A stretch of DNA of 34,388 nucleotides from Flavicella sp. (GTDB lineage: Bacteria; Bacteroidota; Bacteroidia; Flavobacteriales; Flavobacteriaceae), in assembly GCF_029238425.1 (NCBI RefSeq), contig NZ_JAQWGB010000059.1:1-34388 (forward strand). Reading direction: 5' to 3'. Position 1 is the first letter of the stretch. Every line of letters begins with the position of its first letter. The translations under genes and the position numbers were made by a program. The notes below the pieces were generated by a model, which had not been told where the DNA came from, did no database searches, and worked only from the letters and a program-made list of their open reading frames with translations. Below, piece after piece: positions 23,322-31,891 of this stretch.

Positions 23322-25838
23322 ATGAAAACGATTTTAGTTATAGGTAACGGTATGGTAGGGTACAAATTTTGCGAAAAATTTGTGGCGAAAGCAGATCTAA
23401 CTGAATTCAAATTGATAGTATTCGGAGAAGAGCCTAGACCGGCATATGATAGAGTGCACTTGAGTGAATATTTTGCAGATCAAAATGCAGAACGTTTGAG
23501 TATGGCTCCAAGATCTTGGTATGAAGAGAATGGAATCGAGTTGATCACAAACGAACGTGTAACAGATATTCATAGAACGAATAAAACAATAACTACGATT
23601 AGTGATAAGGAGTATTCTTATGATTATATCATTTTAGCAACAGGGTCTTCTGCCTTTGTTCCGCCAATTCCTGGTGTGGAGAAAGATGGGGTTTTTGTGT
23701 ACAGAACCATTGAGGATTTGGATGCAACAATGGCTTATGTTGAGGAAATAAAAAAACAAAAGCCTGATGGTAAAGCTGCTATTTTGGGTGGTGGACTTCT
23801 TGGATTGGAAGCAGGTAAGGCAATTATTGATATGGGACTTGATGTTTCTGTAGTTGAATTTGCGCCTAGATTGATGCCAAGACAGTTAGATAATGATGCT
23901 AGTAAAGTACTTCAAGGGAAATTGGAGGATTTAGGAATTGGTATTCTTTTAAATAAAGGAACCCAAAATATTGAAGGAGACGGAGCAATTACAGGAATGA
24001 AGTTTTCTAAAGATGAAACTTTGCCTGTGGATATGTTATTAGTTTCTGCTGGTATTCGTCCAAGAGATGAATTGGCAAAAACATGTGGATTGGAAGTGGG
24101 AACAAGAGGAGGGATTCTTGTGACCAACGATATGAAAACTTCTGATGATAATATTTATGCTATTGGAGAATGTGCTTTATTGAACCAAATGATTTATGGT
24201 TTGGTGGCTCCTGGATATGATATGGCTGGTGTAGCTGTGGATCAGATCTTGGGAGAGATAGAAGCTTCAATGCCAACGTCTATTGATATGTCAACAAAAT
24301 TAAAGTTGAGTGGTATTGATGTAGCAAGTTTTGGAGATGCATTAAATGAAAGCAAGGAAGGGATTAGTATCGTATACGAAAATAAATTCCAAGGAATATA
24401 CAAAACAATCAATGTGTCTAAGGATGGGAAATCATTGTTAGGAGGTATTTTGGTTGGAGATGCAAGTGATTATAATATGTTGCATCAAATATTTTTAAAC
24501 GGATTGGCTATTCCGGAAAACCCAGAGGATTTAATATTAGGTTCTAGAGGTGGAGAAGGAGTAAGCATGGGGTCTGTTTTAGATTTACCAGATGAAGCGG
24601 TGGTTTGTTCTTGTGAGTCGGTTACGAAAGGAGCTATTTGTTGTAAAATTGAAGAAGGAGTAGATACTTTAAAAGGATTGGCTGCGGATACGAAAGTGAC
24701 AACAGGTTGTGGAGGTTGTAAACCAATGGTGCAAGATATTCTTGATGAAACTTTGAAAGCTTCTGGTAAAACAGTGAAGCAAAATATATGTGAGCATTTT
24801 GATTATTCAAGACAAGAGTTGTTTGATATAATTACTATGAAGGGAATCAAATCTTACGATGAGATGTTAGATTCACATGGAAAAGGAAATGGTTGTGAGA
24901 TTTGTAAGCCTGCATTGGCTTCCTTATTTGCAAGTATCTATAATGAAACAGCAAATGAACAAGAAACTATTCAGGATTCAAATGATAGATTTTTGGCAAA
25001 TATTCAAAGAAATGGTACTTATTCCGTTGTTCCTCGTGTAGCGGGTGGAGAAATCACACCGCAACAGTTAATCGTATTAGGGGAAATTGCTAAGAAATAT
25101 GACTTGTATACAAAAATTACAGGGGGGCAACGTATTGACATGTTTGGAGCTCGTTTAGATGAGTTGCCAAAAATTTGGAAAGACCTAATTGATGAAGGTT
25201 TTGAAAGTGGACATGCGTACGGGAAGTCTTTAAGAACTGTAAAAAGTTGTGTAGGATCTACTTGGTGTCGTTACGGAATGGATGAGAGTGTGAGTTTTGC
25301 TATTGAAGTAGAAAATAGATACAAAGGAATCCGTTCTCCTCACAAATTTAAAGGAGGAGTTTCAGGGTGTATCCGTGAATGTGCAGAAGCCCGTTGTAAA
25401 GATTTTGGAATGATCGCTGTTGAAGGTGGTTGGAATTTATATGTTGCAGGTAATGGAGGAGCAAATCCTAAACATGCTGAGTTGTTGGCTGAAAAAATCG
25501 ACAATGAAACGGTTGTGAAATATGTAGATAGATTCTTAATGTTTTACATCAAAACAGCATTGCCGTTGCAAAGAACTGCTGCTTGGTTGGATAAATTAGA
25601 AGGAGGAATAGAATACCTAAAAGATGTCGTTATCAACGATAGTTTAGGAATCTGTGAAGATTTAGATAAAGAAATGGCAGGTTTGATTGATACTTATAAA
25701 TGTGAGTGGAAACAAGCCATAGAAAATATTGAAATACAAAATAGGTATAGTCATTTTGTAAACTCTGAGGAAATTGACGAAAATTTAAATTTCGTTCCTC
25801 TAAGAGAGCAAAAAATGCCTGAATTGTGGAATGCATAA
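23322..25838 (+). CDS. nirB: NAD(P)H nitrite reductase, large subunit
   Basis: An 838-residue cytoplasmic enzyme that reduces nitrite to ammonium with six electrons. Order: FAD domain (GNGMVG at 8-13; second dinucleotide fold AAILGGGLLGLEAG at 152-165), BFD-like 2Fe-2S site (Cys429, Cys431, Cys463, Cys466), ferredoxin-like half-domain and the siroheme/4Fe-4S domain with Cys643, Cys649, Cys683 and Cys687 (CVGSTWC, CIREC). Length is as usual for NirB. All cluster ligands are present. Followed by nirD after a 162-bp gap that holds a large hairpin. It may serve nitrogen assimilation or low-oxygen nitrite use; the transporters nearby favour assimilation. Confidence 0.97.
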   Translation: MKTILVIGNGMVGYKFCEKFVAKADLTEFKLIVFGEEPRPAYDRVHLSEYFADQNAERLSMAPRSWYEENGIELITNERVTDIHRTNKTITTISDKEYSYDYIILATGSSAFVPPIPGVEKDGVFVYRTIEDLDATMAYVEEIKKQKPDGKAAILGGGLLGLEAGKAIIDMGLDVSVVEFAPRLMPRQLDNDASKVLQGKLEDLGIGILLNKGTQNIEGDGAITGMKFSKDETLPVDMLLVSAGIRPRDELAKTCGLEVGTRGGILVTNDMKTSDDNIYAIGECALLNQMIYGLVAPGYDMAGVAVDQILGEIEASMPTSIDMSTKLKLSGIDVASFGDALNESKEGISIVYENKFQGIYKTINVSKDGKSLLGGILVGDASDYNMLHQIFLNGLAIPENPEDLILGSRGGEGVSMGSVLDLPDEAVVCSCESVTKGAICCKIEEGVDTLKGLAADTKVTTGCGGCKPMVQDILDETLKASGKTVKQNICEHFDYSRQELFDIITMKGIKSYDEMLDSHGKGNGCEICKPALASLFASIYNETANEQETIQDSNDRFLANIQRNGTYSVVPRVAGGEITPQQLIVLGEIAKKYDLYTKITGGQRIDMFGARLDELPKIWKDLIDEGFESGHAYGKSLRTVKSCVGSTWCRYGMDESVSFAIEVENRYKGIRSPHKFKGGVSGCIRECAEARCKDFGMIAVEGGWNLYVAGNGGANPKHAELLAEKIDNETVVKYVDRFLMFYIKTALPLQRTAAWLDKLEGGIEYLKDVVINDSLGICEDLDKEMAGLIDTYKCEWKQAIENIEIQNRYSHFVNSEEIDENLNFVPLREQKMPELWNA

Positions 25839-25861
25839 AGATAGTTTGATTTCTATGAATG

Positions 25862-25925
25862 GAGGAGCACAATAATTCAAAAGCAATCTTTTGATAATTT
25901 AGGTTGTTTTTGAATTGTGATCCTC
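25862..25925 (+). other. Long imperfect hairpin between nirB and nirD
   Basis: The arms 25862-25889 and 25901-25925 pair over about 24 bp: a 5-bp outer stem (GAGGA with TCCTC), one mismatch, CAC with GTG, a 3-nt bulge, then 16 bp including two G-U pairs, closed by an 11-nt loop. It has no clear T run after it, so it is a processing or stability element, or a weak attenuator, rather than a plain terminator. Confidence 0.65.
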
Positions 25926-26000
25926 TTATAGAGCAGAGTCAAAGAATGTATTAAAGAGTATAAAGTAATTAATCCCAAATAGGGGTAAAAAATAAAAATT

Positions 26001-26378
26001 ATGTCAGCAGTATTAGAAAAGTATTTTACAACTAACGTTGATGAAGTAAAAGTTTGGTTTAAAGCAGCTCCAGTATCTAAATTTCCTGAAAATGGAGGTG
26101 CCTGCGTAAAATACAAGGATAAGCAAATTGCCGTATTTAATTTCACAAGAGAAAGTAAATGGTATGCTTGTCAAAATTTATGTCCTCATAAAATGGAAAT
26201 GGTACTTTCTAGAGGGATGATTGGAGACGACTGTGGGACGCCTAAAGTAGCTTGTCCTTTGCATAAAAAAACATTCTCTTTGGATAATGGAGAGAATTTA
26301 AATGGCGATTTAGACGCGATTGCAGTTTATCCTGTGAAAGTTGAAGATGGATTTGTGTATTTAGGATTTTCTGAATAG
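26001..26378 (+). CDS. nirD: Nitrite reductase small subunit (Rieske type)
   Basis: A 125-residue protein with a Rieske-like 2Fe-2S site: Cys61-x-His63 (CQNLCPHKMEMVLSRG) and Cys85-x2-His88 (CPLHKKTFSLDNG). All four ligands of the true Rieske type are present, whereas some NirD proteins lack them. It pairs with NirB. ATG at 26001 follows an A-rich leader (AAAAATTATG). Next gene is DUF4202. Confidence 0.94.
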   Translation: MSAVLEKYFTTNVDEVKVWFKAAPVSKFPENGGACVKYKDKQIAVFNFTRESKWYACQNLCPHKMEMVLSRGMIGDDCGTPKVACPLHKKTFSLDNGENLNGDLDAIAVYPVKVEDGFVYLGFSE

Positions 26379-26432
26379 ATAATTAGCCTAAGATTTTTTG
26401 TTTTAAAACACCAATAAGATCTAAATTAATTT

Positions 26433-26440
26433 TATTTTTG
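26433..26440 (+). promoter_or_regulatory. -7 box before the DUF4202 gene
   Basis: TATTTTTG matches TAnnTTTG and lies 47 bp before the ATG at 26488, so the gene could have its own transcript in addition to read-through from nirBD. Confidence 0.4.
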
Positions 26441-26487
26441 TAAAAGATTCAGCACCCATGTGTTGGATCTTTTCAATTTTTAGAACT

Positions 26488-27075
26488 ATGGCAACAGCAC
26501 AATTTCAAGAAGCAATAAAATTATTTGATTTAGCAAATAGTGAAGATCCGAACAAAGAAACTTGGGAAGGAAAAGAATATCCTAAAGAAGTTTTGTATGG
26601 AGAGCGAATGACTGCCATGTTAGAAGGGTTTGATGCTGAAGCTTCAGAAGAGGTGCAATTGGCAGCACGTTGTCAGCATATTTGTCGCTGGGAGATTCCT
26701 AGAGATTCTTATGAAATGAATAGACCGGGTTATTTGAAGTGGAGAACGGAATTGAAAAAATTTCATGCACAAAAGGCTTCAGAAATTTTAGCATCTGTAG
26801 GCTATGATAAAGATGTACAGGAGAAAGTTTCTTTTTTGTTACAGAAAAAACAATTGAAAAGAAATGAAGACACTCAAACAATAGAAGATGTTATTTGTTT
26901 GGTGTTTTTACAGTTTTATTTTGATCCATTCATAGAAAAACATTCTGAAGAGAAAATTGTTGATATAATTCAGAAAACTTGGAAAAAAATGTCGGAAAAA
27001 GGACATGATGCTGCACTACAATTAACCTATTCTGATCTAGGTTTATCGCTAGTAAAAAAAGCACTTGGTTTATAA
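26488..27075 (+). CDS. DUF4202 family protein (nirBD-associated)
   Basis: A 195-residue soluble protein. It matches the DUF4202 family: ATAQFQEAIKLFDLANSEDPN, LAARCQHICRWEIPRDSYEMNRPGYLKWR, then DVICLVFLQFYFDPFIEKH. Conserved His and acidic residues (QHICRW, EDVICLVF) suggest a metal or nucleotide pocket of HD-like style, but this is not shown. The family is repeatedly found beside nitrite reductase genes. I choose the ATG at 26488; an earlier one at 26458 would add ten residues (MCWIFSIFRT) unlike the family. No catalytic role is known. Confidence 0.85.
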   Translation: MATAQFQEAIKLFDLANSEDPNKETWEGKEYPKEVLYGERMTAMLEGFDAEASEEVQLAARCQHICRWEIPRDSYEMNRPGYLKWRTELKKFHAQKASEILASVGYDKDVQEKVSFLLQKKQLKRNEDTQTIEDVICLVFLQFYFDPFIEKHSEEKIVDIIQKTWKKMSEKGHDAALQLTYSDLGLSLVKKALGL

Positions 27076-27124
27076 GTAGTTCTTCAATTAGTAGTAACAT
27101 AAATAGAGTTGTGTTCTTTTTTTA

Positions 27125-27132
27125 TACTTTTG
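27125..27132 (+). promoter_or_regulatory. -7 box abutting the histidine kinase start
   Basis: TACTTTTG is followed by CAAA and then the ATG, so transcription should start at or within a base or two of the start codon (leaderless). The same TTTGCAAAATG junction occurs before the gene at 34331. Confidence 0.55.
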
Positions 27133-27136
27133 CAAA

Positions 27137-28480
27137 ATGCAGAAGAATAAAATTGAATACACAAATATCCCTTTACTTTTAAAAAGACTTTTGATAAGGT
27201 CTTTTCTTTTATTGGCAGGATTGCCGGTGTTTCTGTACATGCTCTTGAATTTTTTTCAAGTAGAATTTTCATTGTCCCTATTGGCTGTGTTATTTTTTGT
27301 GTTGATTATTCTTGTGTTTATCAAACAGTATTTTCAAAAAATTATTCAAATTCTTGTCAAGTCCAATATTTATAACAAAGAGCAAATTGCTGAGTTGAAA
27401 GAGCAATATGAATTGAAAGAAATTGCTTATCAAGAACTTGAAAGTTTGAATTTTGTGGTAGATAATGCAGCTCTATTTGCCAGTACCAAATTGGATGGTA
27501 CTGTACTTTATATGAGTAAAAAGTTTTCTGATTTATTAAAATTGGAAAAAAATGATATTCGTGGTTCTATTGAATTGTTGTTGACTCAAAAGGAAGGACA
27601 ACAACAAAAATTAAAAGATGTTTTTTTAACGACTCGTCAGAAAAGTTGGATGGGTGAGGTGGAGCTTACTTCTAAAACAGGAGAGATTTTATGGATGGAG
27701 ATTTCTGTGATTCCTATGAATAGATCACATGGAAAGCAAAGTTTATTTATTCTTGGAAATGATATTACTGAAAGAAAGGAGACACAAGAGGAAATAGATA
27801 GAATAAAGCAAGAAGACTACGAAAGTAAGGTGCAGCTTCAAAAAGATCAAGCCAGTCAGATTGTTGAAGCACAAGAAGGAGAAAGAAAGAGGATTGCGAA
27901 AGATATACATGACGGAATTGGTCAGATACTGACGGCATTGAAGTTTAGTGTAGAGTCCATTAACTTGGAGAATCCTGAAAAGGCAGAAGAGAAATTAGCT
28001 GATTTAAAGATTGTGTTTGGACAGTTGATTAAAGATGTCAGAGCGGTAACTTTTAGTTTGACTCCTCCAGAATTAATTGATCATGGGATTGCTCCTGCTT
28101 TGCGTAAAATGACTCAGGAAATATCTAAGCTTTCAGGTAAAAATATATTATTTGAAAATAAGACTGATTTTAATGAACGCTTTGATTCCTTGACCGAAAC
28201 GAACCTATATAGGGTTGCACAAGAAGCAACAAATAACGCATTGAAATATGCTGATTCTACCTATGTTTTAGTTTCTGTAACACATACCAAAGATCTTTTG
28301 AGTATCATGATTGATGATAATGGAAATGGTTTTGATACCAATCAGATGATCAATTCTGAAAAAGGTTTAGGAATGGGCTTGTTTTTTATGCGTGAGCGTG
28401 TTAATTATGTAAATGGTCGTTTGTTTATAAACTCTACCATTGGTGAAGGAACTAGGATCACCATAAATATTCCATTATAG
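27137..28480 (+). CDS. Membrane sensor histidine kinase (NarX/DesK-type HisKA_3) with PAS domain
   Basis: A 447-residue kinase. Two membrane helices (about 13-40 and 44-66) are joined by only about five residues, so there is no periplasmic sensor domain. A coiled-coil (70-100) leads to a PAS domain (about 103-212). Dimer region: QEGERKRIAKDIHDGIGQIL with phospho-His258. ATPase: N367 in EATNNALKYA, DDNGNG (393-398), GLGMGLFFMRER (410-421). The HisKA_3 group pairs with LuxR/NarL-type response regulators, but none is encoded in the window, so the kinase is orphan here. Position after nirBD suggests control by nitrite, redox or oxygen through the PAS domain; that is inferred. Confidence 0.92.
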   Translation: MQKNKIEYTNIPLLLKRLLIRSFLLLAGLPVFLYMLLNFFQVEFSLSLLAVLFFVLIILVFIKQYFQKIIQILVKSNIYNKEQIAELKEQYELKEIAYQELESLNFVVDNAALFASTKLDGTVLYMSKKFSDLLKLEKNDIRGSIELLLTQKEGQQQKLKDVFLTTRQKSWMGEVELTSKTGEILWMEISVIPMNRSHGKQSLFILGNDITERKETQEEIDRIKQEDYESKVQLQKDQASQIVEAQEGERKRIAKDIHDGIGQILTALKFSVESINLENPEKAEEKLADLKIVFGQLIKDVRAVTFSLTPPELIDHGIAPALRKMTQEISKLSGKNILFENKTDFNERFDSLTETNLYRVAQEATNNALKYADSTYVLVSVTHTKDLLSIMIDDNGNGFDTNQMINSEKGLGMGLFFMRERVNYVNGRLFINSTIGEGTRITINIPL

Positions 28481-28519
28481 TCTGAGTATTATGGTGGTTT
28501 TGTTAGTTGTCGTTTTATA

Positions 28520-28547
28520 ACAGTTAACCTTTAGAAGGGTTAACTGT
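28520..28547. terminator. Hairpin between the kinase gene and the short peptide gene
   Basis: A perfect 10-bp stem, ACAGTTAACC with GGTTAACTGT, and an 8-nt loop, 39 bp after the kinase stop. It contains the stop codon of the short opposite-strand peptide gene. It lacks long T runs, so terminator strength is uncertain. Confidence 0.5.
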
Positions 28548-28655
28548 TTGTGTTATCGATCCTCCTACACCAGGCGAAGCAGATAGTGATGGTGTTTGAG
28601 CCGATAGGAATCCGCTAATTATCGTGATAATGAAAAAAGTAATTTTTTTAATCAT
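28524..28655 (-). CDS. Short secreted peptide (43 residues)
   Basis: Too short for usual gene finding; I read it by eye from the ATG at 28655. It begins MIKKITFFIITIISGFLSAQ, which is a textbook Sec signal: basic start, long hydrophobic core and an SAQ cleavage site near residue 19. The mature part is about 24 residues, Ser/Thr/Gly/Pro-rich (TPSLSASPGVGGSITQTVNP) with stop in a hairpin stem. It may be a real small exported peptide (signal, antimicrobial or envelope factor), or a remnant of a longer lost gene. No -7 box matching the consensus is visible upstream. Low certainty. Confidence 0.45.
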   Translation of the reverse strand: MIKKITFFIITIISGFLSAQTPSLSASPGVGGSITQTVNPSKG

Positions 28656-28743
28656 AAGTATGGTTTTAAGTGGTTAGTTGGGGAGATAGTAAATTATTTT
28701 CACCCATGCAATAAAAGGTTTTTTTGAATGTATTTTCGAAAAG

Positions 28744-28765
28744 TCCCATATATCATAATATGGGA
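28744..28765. promoter_or_regulatory. Dyad between the peptide and lipoprotein genes
   Basis: TCCCATAT, six bases, then ATATGGGA: a perfect 8-bp inverted repeat in the 224-bp divergent region (start codons at 28655 and 28880). It could be an operator shared by both genes. The other parts of this region hold no gene I can support. Confidence 0.4.
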
Positions 28766-28879
28766 AAATATTTTGTAGGTTGTTTCGTTAAGCGTTATAT
28801 TTACATTTAATAAAATTGAATGCTATCGTTTTTTTTGAAATGACTTTAGTGTTCGCTTAACTTAAACCTATTAAATTGT

Positions 28880-29695
28880 ATGAAAAAATTAAAATTATTA
28901 GCTGCATGGCTTGTAGCTGTGCTTGTGTTTGCATCTTGTTCTGAAGATAGTGGAGAGGAGCTGGATCCAATGATTTTTAGTGGAATAGAAGTTTCAAAAG
29001 AGATGACTTTTACGGACGAGACGATTGAATTAACGATTGATGCTTCTGGTTACTCTGATGTTGAAATTACATCGAATAAGTCTTCTCAAATTAAATTTGA
29101 AAGAATCGCTAATGGACGATATGAAATCAGTGCTGACGAATCTGTTTACGGGAAAGTATATGTAGCATTAAAAGATGCGGAAGGAAATTATTCTGATGAT
29201 GTGAAAACGGTCAATGTTGGTTTTTATAAACATGGAGTTCAGGATGGAAAGGTAATTGAAGGAATTAAGATTGATGTTGATAAGGCTGAAAAGATCACTA
29301 AATTGTTGGGTGAGCCTCTATTAGTGAGTGCGACGGATGGAAACCCATATGAATTTTGGTCTTACCCTTCTAAAGGAATCAGTTTTGGAGTCGTTAAAAG
29401 TACGGATGTAGTTTTTTACATTTCTTTGTATAGTTCAAACTACTATGTTATAACTGAAAATGGTAATGTTCCATATATTGATTATCCATATGATTTACCA
29501 CATGGATGGAGAGTTAATAGCTCAACGATGAATAGTGTAATCGATGAGCTTGGACAGCCGAACTCTAAGAGTAGCACCGAAGGATCGACTTTAAGGTCTT
29601 ATAGGTACGATAGTTTAAATTCATGGGTTAGATTTTATAGTGATACCGAAGATGGTTATTTTGGTAAGATTATTAAGTCTTGGTCGATGTACTAG
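28880..29695 (+). CDS. Lipoprotein, unknown function
   Basis: A 271-residue lipoprotein (Cys20 in FASC) with an acidic start after the Cys (SEDSGEELD), which in Flavobacteriia can signal transport to the cell surface. The middle (about 30-105) is beta-rich and has a VYVALKDAEGNYSDDVKTV stretch like an Ig-type domain. The second half (about 125-271) has an EFWSYPSKGISFGVV region and a late STEGSTLRSYRYDSLNSWV segment, which could be a repeated beta module. Not recognised. It is monocistronic, with a terminator 15 bp downstream. Confidence 0.68.
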   Translation: MKKLKLLAAWLVAVLVFASCSEDSGEELDPMIFSGIEVSKEMTFTDETIELTIDASGYSDVEITSNKSSQIKFERIANGRYEISADESVYGKVYVALKDAEGNYSDDVKTVNVGFYKHGVQDGKVIEGIKIDVDKAEKITKLLGEPLLVSATDGNPYEFWSYPSKGISFGVVKSTDVVFYISLYSSNYYVITENGNVPYIDYPYDLPHGWRVNSSTMNSVIDELGQPNSKSSTEGSTLRSYRYDSLNSWVRFYSDTEDGYFGKIIKSWSMY

Positions 29696-29709
29696 TTAAA
29701 ATAAAAATT

Positions 29710-29740
29710 AAAAAGGGACTACAAATTGTAGTCCCTTTTT
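29710..29740. terminator. Bidirectional terminator between lipoprotein and DUF4954 genes
   Basis: A perfect 14-bp stem (29710-29723 with 29727-29740, core AGGGACTACA) with A and T runs at the ends and a 3-nt loop. It lies between two convergent stop codons. Confidence 0.9.
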
Positions 29741-31798
29741 TTATGCTAATTTTTGAAGTTGTTGTATAATATCGTTCGATAATTTCGTTTTCTTATCGAC
29801 ATGATTTAGAATTTCTTTTACTGTGGAGTTGCTTTTAAAATCACCACGTACGCTGGCAAAATCTTTGGCTCTTTCCTTAAGATTTCCATCTACTCCAAAA
29901 CCAACTTGCGTTGATAAAGAGAATTCTTTTTTCGCATCTTCGTATAATAAATTGTCAAGTTCAACAACAGAGTTGATCCATTGTTTTACAATATCAATTA
30001 CATTTTCTGGAGTTATTTTGTCCAATTCAACTTTGAAATGTTTTTCTAAGAGGGTACTCGCCCAATTCCATTCATATTCGTAATAGTTGTTGTGAATTTC
30101 TTCAAGTGCTTTCTGTGCCTTATCAAGACTATCAATTGATTTGTTTTCTATATTGTTTAGAAATGAATCTAAAGATTCAATAGGACAAATCATTCCACTT
30201 ACATCCAACCATTTTCCTTTCCCAATGGTAGAGTTTGGTTGAAGAATTGCAATAAGTTCTTCTTTGTTCTGGATAGTATTGTTTTGGATTCTACTAATGA
30301 TCGAGTTTCCAAGAAATTTGTTGATGACAATAGTATAAATATTGATTCCTTTTTTCAAAGAACTCGCTTTTATTTTCATGCCGGCATAATTGTATTCCTT
30401 AGCACTACTTCCTGATAGGGATTCAAGATCTTTCAAAATCTTTAATCCACCATCAACTTTGTGAATTGTAAATGGACTTAATAGATTAAAATTAATGATA
30501 TCTATTCTGTGGTTCTCGTTACGAGTGTCACGTTTTGGCCATTTTTGAGCATCTCTTACTGTTCCGACACTTCTTAAATTGATTCCCGGAATTAGAATAC
30601 TGTCATTCTTAGATTCAATCAAATAAGAAAAAGGAAGGTTTGAAGAGTCTACGTTTTTATAATGTCTACCAGAAACCAACGTAAAAGCTCCCACTTTAGA
30701 AGGCCATAAAATGTAGGAATTACTGGTTGTTTTAGCTCCTCTTTCCAGAATACCTTGATGAATTGGACCTAATTTATACATGTGATTACTTTGGTTGGAT
30801 CCACTACCGGCATTCATAAATGAAAACATTCCAGCAATCAGTAAAGTGGATTTATGATGCGTAACCGTATAAGGACCTGCAAAAATAGAACAGGCTTCAC
30901 CATTAAATCCTTGGCTATTTGCAAAAAATAATGAGTGTTCTGCAGAATAATGTTTGTCCAAGATACAACCTTGTCCAACAAAGCAATTAGAAATGATCGT
31001 AGCGTTATCCACAGAGCTATTACTTGAAATGATAAAATTCTCTGCCATTACCTCTGATCCAACGTAAACCGGTGCGTCTTGATAAGAATTGATACTTCCA
31101 TTCTTCAAACTTGCGACACCTTCCAGTTTTGCATTTTCTCCTATGTTGGTGTTTTTAATGGCTTTACAATTTAGGATTCTAACATTGTCTTTTATAGTAC
31201 CAATATTAGATTCAATAGAGCTGGTATAGTCACTAATCATTTCCTTTAGATTGTCGATTAGGTCATCTCTGTGTCTGTATAAAGCAAGTATGTATGCTAT
31301 CTGAGCAGATAGGTCGTCGTAAATAGGTATTTCTCTACCACCTCCTTCGTTGATGGTTTCTACAATCGTTCCATTTCCGAAAGTAGAGGTTTCATTCACG
31401 GCAATATGTCCTACATTTTCAATGATCACATTAGCGCCAATGATATAGTTTGCAATATAATTCTCAACGTTTTTTATAAAAGGATTGTCGCCTATATTAC
31501 AATTGTGCAAATGCGCATTGTAAATTCCATTATCTCTAACAACTCCTCCAAAAGCCGTATTTTCACCACTGATAGCTCCAATTTTTACATCACTACTAAA
31601 GGTAACCTGTTGTATTTTTGAAAGGTCAGTTTTTTCAGTAATCCAAACTGTGTCCCAACACTTAGAGGAACAGCCTTGAGATTTAAGTTGAGAAATTTGT
31701 ACTTCAGTTAGATTAAGATATAAATGATTGTCAGTCATTTCTTTTTGAATATTATTCAAAGATAATGAGGTCATGTTGTTTGGTTTGAGCGAATTCAT
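29741..31798 (-). CDS. DUF4954 family protein (left-handed beta-helix type)
   Basis: A 685-residue cytoplasmic protein. The N-terminal third to half shows many hexapeptide-like strands (NVIIENVGHIAVNETSTFGNG, IGENAKLEGVASLKNGSI) as in acyltransferase beta-helices, then the family core NGEACSIFAGPYTVTHHKST, SFMNAGSGSNQSNHMYKLGP and LRSVGTVRDAQKWPKRD. The last 200 residues are helical. I recognise it as DUF4954, a Bacteroidetes family of unknown function that may act on sugar nucleotides or similar substrates. An in-frame ATG at 31774 is another possible start. No link to the nitrate genes is shown. Confidence 0.85.
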   Translation of the reverse strand: MNSLKPNNMTSLSLNNIQKEMTDNHLYLNLTEVQISQLKSQGCSSKCWDTVWITEKTDLSKIQQVTFSSDVKIGAISGENTAFGGVVRDNGIYNAHLHNCNIGDNPFIKNVENYIANYIIGANVIIENVGHIAVNETSTFGNGTIVETINEGGGREIPIYDDLSAQIAYILALYRHRDDLIDNLKEMISDYTSSIESNIGTIKDNVRILNCKAIKNTNIGENAKLEGVASLKNGSINSYQDAPVYVGSEVMAENFIISSNSSVDNATIISNCFVGQGCILDKHYSAEHSLFFANSQGFNGEACSIFAGPYTVTHHKSTLLIAGMFSFMNAGSGSNQSNHMYKLGPIHQGILERGAKTTSNSYILWPSKVGAFTLVSGRHYKNVDSSNLPFSYLIESKNDSILIPGINLRSVGTVRDAQKWPKRDTRNENHRIDIINFNLLSPFTIHKVDGGLKILKDLESLSGSSAKEYNYAGMKIKASSLKKGINIYTIVINKFLGNSIISRIQNNTIQNKEELIAILQPNSTIGKGKWLDVSGMICPIESLDSFLNNIENKSIDSLDKAQKALEEIHNNYYEYEWNWASTLLEKHFKVELDKITPENVIDIVKQWINSVVELDNLLYEDAKKEFSLSTQVGFGVDGNLKERAKDFASVRGDFKSNSTVKEILNHVDKKTKLSNDIIQQLQKLA

Positions 31799-31891
31799 AG
31801 GAACGGAAGTAATTCCGTTCAGGGACTAAATTTACAATTTAATTATAACAAATTAGTTAAAGAATAACCGTGTTTTATAATAGAGGATATT

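Noticed and set aside
25633-26146. Minus-strand frames over the nirB end and nirD
   Set aside because: Antisense shadows of well-supported genes.
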